Assembly (NCBI GenBank): GCA_964017145.1
Contig: OZ024849.1
Coordinates: 2,914,001-2,978,000, forward strand
Source: Agrocybe praecox
Lineage: Eukaryota; Basidiomycota; Agaricomycetes; Agaricales; Agrocybaceae
Length of the DNA stretch: 64,000 nucleotides
Direction: 5' to 3'
The notes beneath the pieces are model-generated. The model worked only from the letters and a program-made list of their open reading frames with translations. It made no database searches and had not been told where the DNA came from. The position numbers were made by a program, and so were the translations under genes. Shown one piece after another: positions 57,661-64,000 of the stretch. Positions within the stretch are counted from its first letter, which is position 1, and each line of letters opens with the position of its first letter.

Positions 57661-60600
57661 ATGCCGAAAGGATCGACACAGATCGCCAGAACAAAAGGGT
57701 TAGCTTCCTCAAGCGTGCAGCGGGTTAAGTGGTCTACCTCTGGACGAGTTGCTAAAACTGTGCGTGTTGCAAATACCTACAAGCGCAAACGTTCGGAAAG
57801 TCCGGACAATAAGAACTTGAATGATCGAGTGGGCAGTCCATATGTTGATTTGGGGATTAGTGCCGAGGACGCCCTAGAAAATATGAATGATGCTGCACAG
57901 CAACGGAAGCCAACAAAAGTGAGTAAAATATTGCAAAGGTTGAAATAAAGTTCTGAATCGTTGCAGTCGCAGAACGATTACCTTCGGGAATGGCTCTACA
58001 AGCGCCACGACGCAATTCACCGAATACTGAAGGGCAAAGCATACACATCCGGTGACTCGCAATGTACTACCTGCAGTCAAAAGAAAGGATTATGGCGGTG
58101 TCGATCGTGCATAGGTGGATCGCTTCTTTGTTCCTCCTGCCTAAGGCAATCCCATCAAATGCTATGGTATCACAGGGTTGAAAGGTGGAATGGATCATAT
58201 TTTCAGATTGGTGCACTTTGGCAAGTGGGTGTCAGTCTTAATCTCGGCCATAATGGACAACGCTGCCCTAGAATGAAGGAAGCGTCAATGCCGGATCTCA
58301 CGGAGACAGCGTTATTCCCGGACAGTGACGATGCATATGCGGGAATGCCGGCACTAGTTGACATGTCTGACAATATGTCAAACAACGTGTTGAGTGGGAT
58401 CGAACCTGACGATGATGATGACGACTATATTGGGGTAGATATGGATGAGGAGACCAATACTTCTCCAAAAATGCTGCCAAAGCCACCGCTGTCGGACGAG
58501 AGCGGAAATAAGTATGTCACAGTGGTCGACACTTCCGGTATTCACTACCTTGCGGCAATACCATGCTCTTGTGACAATGCTCCGGAATACGATATGCAAT
58601 ATCTTGATTTAGGCCTCCTGACATCAAGTTACGTGGACATCCAAACTGTTTTTACGTTGACCGTTCTAAAGGACTTTCGCCTATCAAACCTGGAATGCAA
58701 AACTACTGCATATCAGTATTACCAAAAACTTCGAAGATTAACATGCCCGGCATTTCCGCGCTTAGTCCCCAACCGATATGCAGAACTTCGTCGCGCCACT
58801 CGGCAATTCCGGGATTTGAAACGCAGACAGATTCATGATCACCAGCTTTACGGCATTAATGAAGGAACCGAGGGTAGTATGGCGCTGTTCTGTGCCGCTT
58901 GTCCTCAGCCAGGAGTAAATCTTCCAGATAACTGGAGAGATGACCCTAACCGAGACCTATATATTCGGAGTTTTGTGTCAGATGGAAATTTCAAGGCAGA
59001 TCACGTTAAACAAAGGAATGCTGCTGATGACGTGTTTCTCTCTACAGGTGAAGCATACCTAACGGAGCCAAATGAATATGCGGCACACGTTGAAGAAATG
59101 GTTACTATTGCACCAAAGTACAAAACTGTGAGTATTTCAGTTTTGCACGTAATTGCCGAGGAACTATTTTATCTCCCGTTAATAACGTGCCAATATGTTA
59201 GCGCCAATAGCGTGTCTTATGATTTTGAGGCGTTATTGCCGGAATTACATTAATTCATAACTCGCTAATGACGGTCTTTCTTACTGCCAATAGAAGGAAA
59301 CTTGCCATACTTATCATGCTATGCAGGATGCATCCAAAACAATTGCCAATTGTGATGTGACTGGACTTGGTACCCATGCTTGTGGTCGGCATGGCTGTTT
59401 TTGCCCAGGAAGTGCGGTCGACTTTCAAAAAGGCGAACGTCAAATGAACATGGACTGGTCACTGTGCGAGGCTCTGAAAACTACTCATCTCGATGGAATT
59501 ACTGACGTGCTTCTAATCTACGATGTTATGTGCCAATATCACGTCCATTTGTATGAACGAGTTGCAGAATCTACCAACATGTCGCTCCCTGACACTATAA
59601 AAATCATCAAGGCAATTGGACAGTTTCATGTTCATGGACATCAGGAGGAATGTCTTTACAGATTCTCCACCAGCTTCATTCCCGGCATTGGCGTAGTGGA
59701 CGGCGAAATCTTGGAAACTCTTTGGTCTACATTAAATGAAATTTCCCGCAGTACCCGGACCGCAACTCTCGCTCATCGAGCTGAAGTCCTTGATGACCAC
59801 ATGGGTGATTCAAATTGGAAAAAGGTTATCAACACTGGTATTTGACAGCCATCTTCATACATTGTAGGCTATTCTAATGTTCTTTAGGGCCAACGATTCT
59901 CAAGAAATACAAACGTGGTGTCATTGAACAAGAATTAAGCGAAGAGTACTATAATGAGCTTTCTCACCGGATAGCCCCTGAAGACAAGGAAACGTGGACC
60001 TCGGAGATTGAGCTGGCCGAGTCTCGGCGTCAAGGTGACCTAACTTCGATGGACATTATGCGTAATCGCATTAAAAAAGGTTTGTCATGGAATTTCATCC
60101 AAACACTTGTCTGACATCATTTATTCAGCCCCTGGGAAAAAAGCAACAGAACTTTCTTTGTCTGAGGGAGAACTACAGAACGGAGAGCAAGGTGGCCAGT
60201 CTGCCTGGTTGTCAAGTGGAATTAAAATAGTAGAGGACCAGTGCGTTATTCCTTTTTTACTCTTGCCATTATTCAAAAATAGTGTGCTAATTGCGGACAG
60301 ACTCAAATTACAGGCTCATGTCCGAGGTCTAAGCTTGCATCCAACAATGGATGAAAAAATTGATCTGACCGCCAGGCGCCAGCGTCTCCGGACAAGGATA
60401 GAATCCTACTCCAAATTAGTTTATGATTATATGGATGTTGACTCCGTTCAATCAGCTGTAAACGCACTGGAAGGTTGGACGGGAATTGCGGATCCATTGA
60501 TCGACAGTCCGGAAGATGCGGATATAGATATTGGAAGCTCGGAATTACCACCTTTAGGATTTGATCAAGTCTCGGCTGAGCCTGAGAGACAGCAACTCAT

Positions 60601-61429
60601 TTTCCCCTCATCGGTTCCGGCGCAGTATTCAAATACGGTGCCGATGATCAGCCTCCGACAAAAGGAAAGTCTATTACTCAAGGGCCAAGCAACGGATTGT
60701 TTAGAGGGAATCAAAGAGATCTTAGTTCAGATGTCATGGGAGTTCACCACTAAAGTTCGACAGGCATCCAATAATAAACAGACATCAAGGGCATGGAAAG
60801 GAGTCAAAGCTTTGAAGCGAAGTCTCCGTCATTACCGCGCACTCTACAATTATTGCCGCCGCCAATTGCGACATTTGATACGACCAGAAGACATTGATCA
60901 GGACTTCCCAGTGCTATCTGACAAGGATTGCGAGACGAGTAAGGCCGTTGGTGATCCAAATGCACCTGGACTTCGAAAGCAAAAACTATCTTGGATTTGG
61001 ACATGGATAAGTCCGGACGGCATTAACGGCGTACAAAATGGGACACTTTCGAACAATGTAGTGAATTACCAAAAAGAATGTAAGTTGCTTTCCTCCTTAG
61101 TTACATTGTACTGAAGTGATTGTAAAGTTTATCGCATACATTGGCTACGCGCAAGAGCCCAACGTAACAGATGGACGGAGGAACTAACACTTACGCAACG
61201 TGAGATGGAATGGACTGTCCGATTTTACATGCACATGGCGACACGTTGGGCAGCAAGGAGGGACAATAACAGTGGCAATGCCGGTCTCCAAGCTTATGCC
61301 GAACAACAAATTGATTTGTGGAATGAACTTGGTCGGATTACACAAAATCTCTTTCATTCAAACAACTTCGCATATGAACGAATATGGATTCCCGTTCCAG
61401 CGCTCGGTAGAAGTATAGTAAATACTTAA
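57661..61429 (+). CDS. K4: KDZ transposase with CxC2-type cysteine cluster
   Basis: Seven exons: 57661-57918, 57967-59127, 59294-59837, 59888-60079, 60129-60240, 60301-61079 and 61128-61429, summing to 3348 nt, 1115 aa. The N-terminus is basic. Residues about 119-170 form the CxC2-like zinc cluster (CTTCSQ, WRCRSC, LLCSSC, then HRVERWNG). The transposase core has CDVTGLGTHACGRHGCFCPG, the catalytic-type block LIYDVMCQYHVHLYERV (about 549) and the DGEILETLWSTLNEIS block (about 608-620), holding the expected acidic residues of a DDE-type nuclease. Helical, KYKRGV- and WxK-rich regions follow. This is the catalytic protein that cuts and joins the TIR ends. Frame is intact across all introns, so it may be active. 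Intron 2 (166 bp) is unusually long and contains a CCGGnAAT motif. Confidence 0.92.
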
Positions 61430-61595
61430 CTCATTTGTCTGTTAATTACGTCCATTACGATGCTAATGCCGGAACACTTAATAAACTCGGTTGTATTTTC
61501 CCGCGATCCCCGGAGATTATTTATATCATGTGATATCAAACCTTGCTCATCGATTTGTGCGATGATAACCATTACATTGATAACTTTCCATCACC

Positions 61596-62945
61596 ATGAA
61601 CCCATATGCCAACATGAGCGGCAACAAAGTGACTGCCCCTCCTGTCGACTACGAGCTCGACCGGATGTTGCCCCGTAATAAGCGAGAAGAACTTGCGGTG
61701 CTCGAACTGCATTTCATGCATGCCCATTTGAAGACTGGTCTCCGGAACTTCTGGAATCGAGTTACAGGCCAACATTTTGATCTCTACATCACGCTGCAAT
61801 TATCTCTCGCGGATATGGTAGTAAGTCTTTATTGTAAATACTGTTTATTTCGTTCACTGAGTATTCTAGACCTGCGTGTTGGCCCACATGGGTTACTGTT
61901 CGATCATGGGATACAAGTTCGAAGTTCCATTCTACTTTCGGGAATTAGCGGACGTCTTCGCTACCCCCGTTCAAAACGTGAAGCCGGTGTGGAGGTGTGA
62001 ATCCGCAATTAACAATGAATCAGATATTAATCTCGATTTGTACATTCTTCGTGGTTTTGAATCTCGTCTGGATTGGTGGAATGCCAATGAGAAATATCCG
62101 GCAATAACATTGAACTTGGTCCATGACATATTTACTCTCTGGGTTACGAAGGTAAGTTATTAGTCCTTTGGGTTGAGAGTAGTCTAAAAATATCATGTCA
62201 TCTTTAGGTGAAACAAACCGAAACTTTGGATGTCGTAATGGACGAAATTGCGAAAAAGGACCCCGTCTCGCATATCACTGAAGCCCTGGTGGAGTTTGGA
62301 CTATCGCGGGACCGCAAAGGCAAGGGAAAGGCCGACGATCCGTCATTACCTGGCCCTAGTACAATGCCAAGCATTCCGCAGGAGCCGGTCAACATTGATG
62401 CGCTCAAAACAGCTTTGCAGGCCAGTTTTGAATCATTTTCCAAAGGAAGAGAGGTCCTCGCCGCAGCGAAAAGTATTGTGGAAAATGGTGTTCATCAATC
62501 CACACACCGTATTCAGGCAATCTCTATTCTAGAAAACATACATGCCGATGTTGGAAACCCCTTTCCAAATGACCGACTACATTCAAAATATTGCAAACAG
62601 TACCCGAGCGTTCCTCGAAATAATTCCAAGCGAGGTGGAACATCAACCAACTATATCAAGCCACCAAAAAAACCTCGAATGCGCCGTAAACCTATTCCAT
62701 CCTCGCATAACGTCAAATCCGGGAATGCCGATGACATCGTCAATAGCGGCTACGCGACCATGACCACCATGAGTGGTTTATCTGACCTCTCTGGTAGCTC
62801 GAATGACTCAGAATACCTTGGACCTCACATCCCAACTTCAAACTCGGATATTGTGGAAATTATCCGTGTCGTAAATCATCCGGACTCTGAGCCCGCTATT
62901 GACAGCCCTGATGATTTTTACACTAGTAACTCCGAAGATAATTAA
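61596..62945 (+). CDS. K5: unknown protein of the KDZ element
   Basis: Exons 61596-61820, 61870-62151 and 62208-62945 sum to 1245 nt, 414 aa. The N-terminal ~170 residues look folded and conserved (LDRMLPRNKREELAVLELHF, TCVLAHMGYCSIMGYKFEV, WWNANEKYPAITLN). The C-terminal half has a helical stretch (about 215-270), then basic clusters (KPPKKPRMRRK) and an acidic Ser-rich end (SDSEPAIDSPDDFYTSNSEDN), as in nuclear proteins. I recognise no family. It lies 166 bp downstream of the transposase stop in the same orientation and may be a transposition cofactor, but that is inference. Confidence 0.72.
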
Positions 62946-63432
62946 ATTTCGCAGCAGTTGTATTTCCATTACAAAGTATATCTGTCTAAATATAGTGCGC
63001 GGTCTTCATCTGGGTGTATTCAGGGCCCAATAAGTGCTGTCATGAAATCGGATGCAAATGCTCTGGATAAATGTGGTGTTTAACGCCGCAATTGACGTGC
63101 GATATTTCATAATTTTGCGGGACATCAACAGTCGATGACATACCTGCAAACCAAACAGGGCTTTAATATTTTCTTTGTGGTTTCAAATACCGGAGGAAAT
63201 GGATCATCCAGGTGGTGCTTTAATTTAACATTTTGGATGGAATGGGCTTTGTTTTGCCCTTAATATTAGAGAGGAATTTTGTATTCACATAATTAGCAAT
63301 GGCTTCAGTCAACGCAAGGATGTGCAATGGTATACTGCATAAGAGTAGTGGCTACTAGTAACAAGTCCCACCCATGCGCGAACTTAACTCGTCATTCCCG
63401 AGAGTATAATATCCGGCAATAGCCATGATGGT
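62946..63432. other. 3' subterminal region of the KDZ element
   Basis: Noncoding. Near the right TIR (63392-63415) it contains ATTCCCGAG ... ATATCCGGCAATAGC, an imperfect repeat of the motif pair inside the TIR (63464-63490). Confidence 0.6.
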
Positions 63433-63708
63433 TGATTTCAATTGTAAAACTGTCGATCTTACTCGTTATTCCCGAGCATGTGATATCCGGCAATAGCTGT
63501 AATGGTTTTAACCAGGCCGGAAACAACGATTGCCTGCCAGCGTAATCCGCTAGGCCGTATGCTACGTTACAATGTACCCTGATCAGCCCAGCCATACACT
63601 ACGTGATGAATGTAGTCATAGGCCCACCCCATTTGGCACGTATACTACGTGTATTATGTCACCTTGGTTACTACGTTATTGTTAGGTACATATCAACTAG
63701 TCTATGTG
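63433..63708 (-). repeat. Right terminal inverted repeat of the KDZ element
   Basis: 276 bp, reverse complement of 50436-50722 apart from one 11 bp gap and scattered changes near the inner edge. Confidence 0.9.
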
Positions 63709-63715
63709 CGACCGA
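63709..63715. repeat. Target-site duplication of the KDZ element (right)
   Basis: CGACCGA, identical to 50429-50435. Confidence 0.93.
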
Positions 63716-64000
63716 ATCAGAATATATCGGCCTTTGTTATGCAGGTCAACACTTAGCTTGGTTACGAAGTTTCTTTGAAGACATTGGGCACGAGCAAAAC
63801 AAACCAACGGACCTATTTTGCGATAATCAAGCCGCCATTACTCTTACGAAAGATGCTCAATTTCGAGCGCGAACAAAACATATTCAGCGAAAATATCATT
63901 TCCTCAGAGATGACATCGTTGGAAAAGGCCAGGCTGTTGTTCGTTTTGTACCAACAGAAGACAACGTTTCGGACATTTTCACCAAATCCCTTTCACACGA
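63716..64000 (+). CDS. Copia Gag-Pol, 3' continuation of RNase H domain (partial)
   Basis: Open to the window end. It carries the RNase H C-terminal blocks EYIGLCYAGQHLAWL, FCDNQAAI, RTKHI and NVSDIFTKSLS, the usual end of copia Pol. It is in frame with 46051-50435 once the transposon and one target duplication are discounted. It cannot be expressed as part of the polyprotein while the KDZ element is present. Confidence 0.9.

Larger units (their letters stand above)
50436..63708. mobile_element. Complete KDZ-superfamily DNA transposon, 13.3 kb, five genes
   Basis: Exact ends are given by terminal inverted repeats starting CACATAGACTAG and a 7 bp target duplication. Gene order: K1 (minus), K2 (plus), K3 (minus), K4 transposase (plus), K5 (plus). 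All five spliced models are open. The CxC2-type cysteine cluster on the transposase places it with the fungal Kyakuja-Dileera-Zisupton elements, described together with expanded TET/JBP genes in basidiomycetes. No TET/JBP gene is present here. A CCGGnAAT-type motif is scattered through the whole element. Confidence 0.93.
45571..64000 (+). mobile_element. Ty1/copia LTR retrotransposon, interrupted by a KDZ transposon; runs off the window
   Basis: Left LTR, primer site and a single long gag-pol frame are present. The 3' part continues after the nested DNA transposon (50436-63708) and is cut by the window edge, so the right LTR is not seen. Apart from the insertion the reading frame is open on both sides. 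Confidence 0.9.

Noticed and set aside
58520..59260. The CCGGnAAT repeats as a CRISPR-like or satellite array
   Set aside because: Spacing is irregular, orientation is mixed and intervening sequence is coding, so it is not an array of either kind.

Overview
The window reads as nuclear DNA of a mushroom-forming basidiomycete (Agaricomycetes). The support is: genes cut by many 45-70 bp GT-AG introns; a MON2 gene in 15 exons; proteins of the 'macrofage activating glycoprotein' and small secreted GPI-anchored types; a chromodomain Ty3/gypsy element; a Ty1/copia element; and a KDZ transposase carrying a CxC2-type cysteine cluster. All gene models here were spliced by hand. For the main multi-exon models the summed exon lengths divide by three, which supports the chosen splice sites.

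Layout. 0-4 kb: three tandem paralogous small secreted, Ser/Thr/Gly-rich, GPI-anchor-like proteins. 4.06-4.84 kb: a non-autonomous fold-back element with clustered subterminal repeats. 5.1-11.5 kb: MON2, a large Arf-GEF-related trafficking scaffold of 1856 aa. 12.0-14.0 kb: a secreted GPI-anchored glycoprotein on the minus strand. The end of MON2 plus this gene are duplicated in tandem (10.37-14.55 and 14.55-18.52 kb). The second glycoprotein gene is intact, but the second MON2 piece is a dead fragment. 19.8-21.2 kb: a GNAT acetyltransferase with a Tc1/mariner-type MITE in its first intron. 21.9-33 kb: a mosaic of segmental duplications holding two intact copies of an unknown nuclear-looking gene, a CYSTM-like small membrane protein (one intact, one broken) and two broken pieces of GPI1/PIG-Q. 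A third copy of part of this mosaic lies at 42.3-43.1 kb. 33.8-40.2 kb: a complete, very young Ty3/gypsy chromovirus with 480 bp LTRs, a 5 bp target duplication and Tf1-like self-priming. 43.7-44.6 kb: an intronless metallo-beta-lactamase-fold hydrolase. 45.6 kb to the end: a Ty1/copia element split in its RNase H domain by a 13.3 kb DNA transposon.

The main discovery candidate is that DNA transposon (50436-63708). It has 276-287 bp terminal inverted repeats, a 7 bp target duplication and five intact spliced genes: a KDZ/CxC2 transposase (1115 aa), a charged coiled-coil protein with a Cys cluster (935 aa), a WxN-H-type accessory protein (721 aa) and two further unknown proteins (320 and 414 aa). 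A short degenerate motif (core CCGGnAAT / ATTnCCGG) recurs about 40 times through the element, in TIRs, introns and coding sequence, in both orientations. It even shapes amino-acid repeats in the encoded proteins. I see almost none of it in the other 50 kb. This looks like a distributed binding-site array for an element-encoded protein (transposition, anti-silencing or methylation control), but that is inference.
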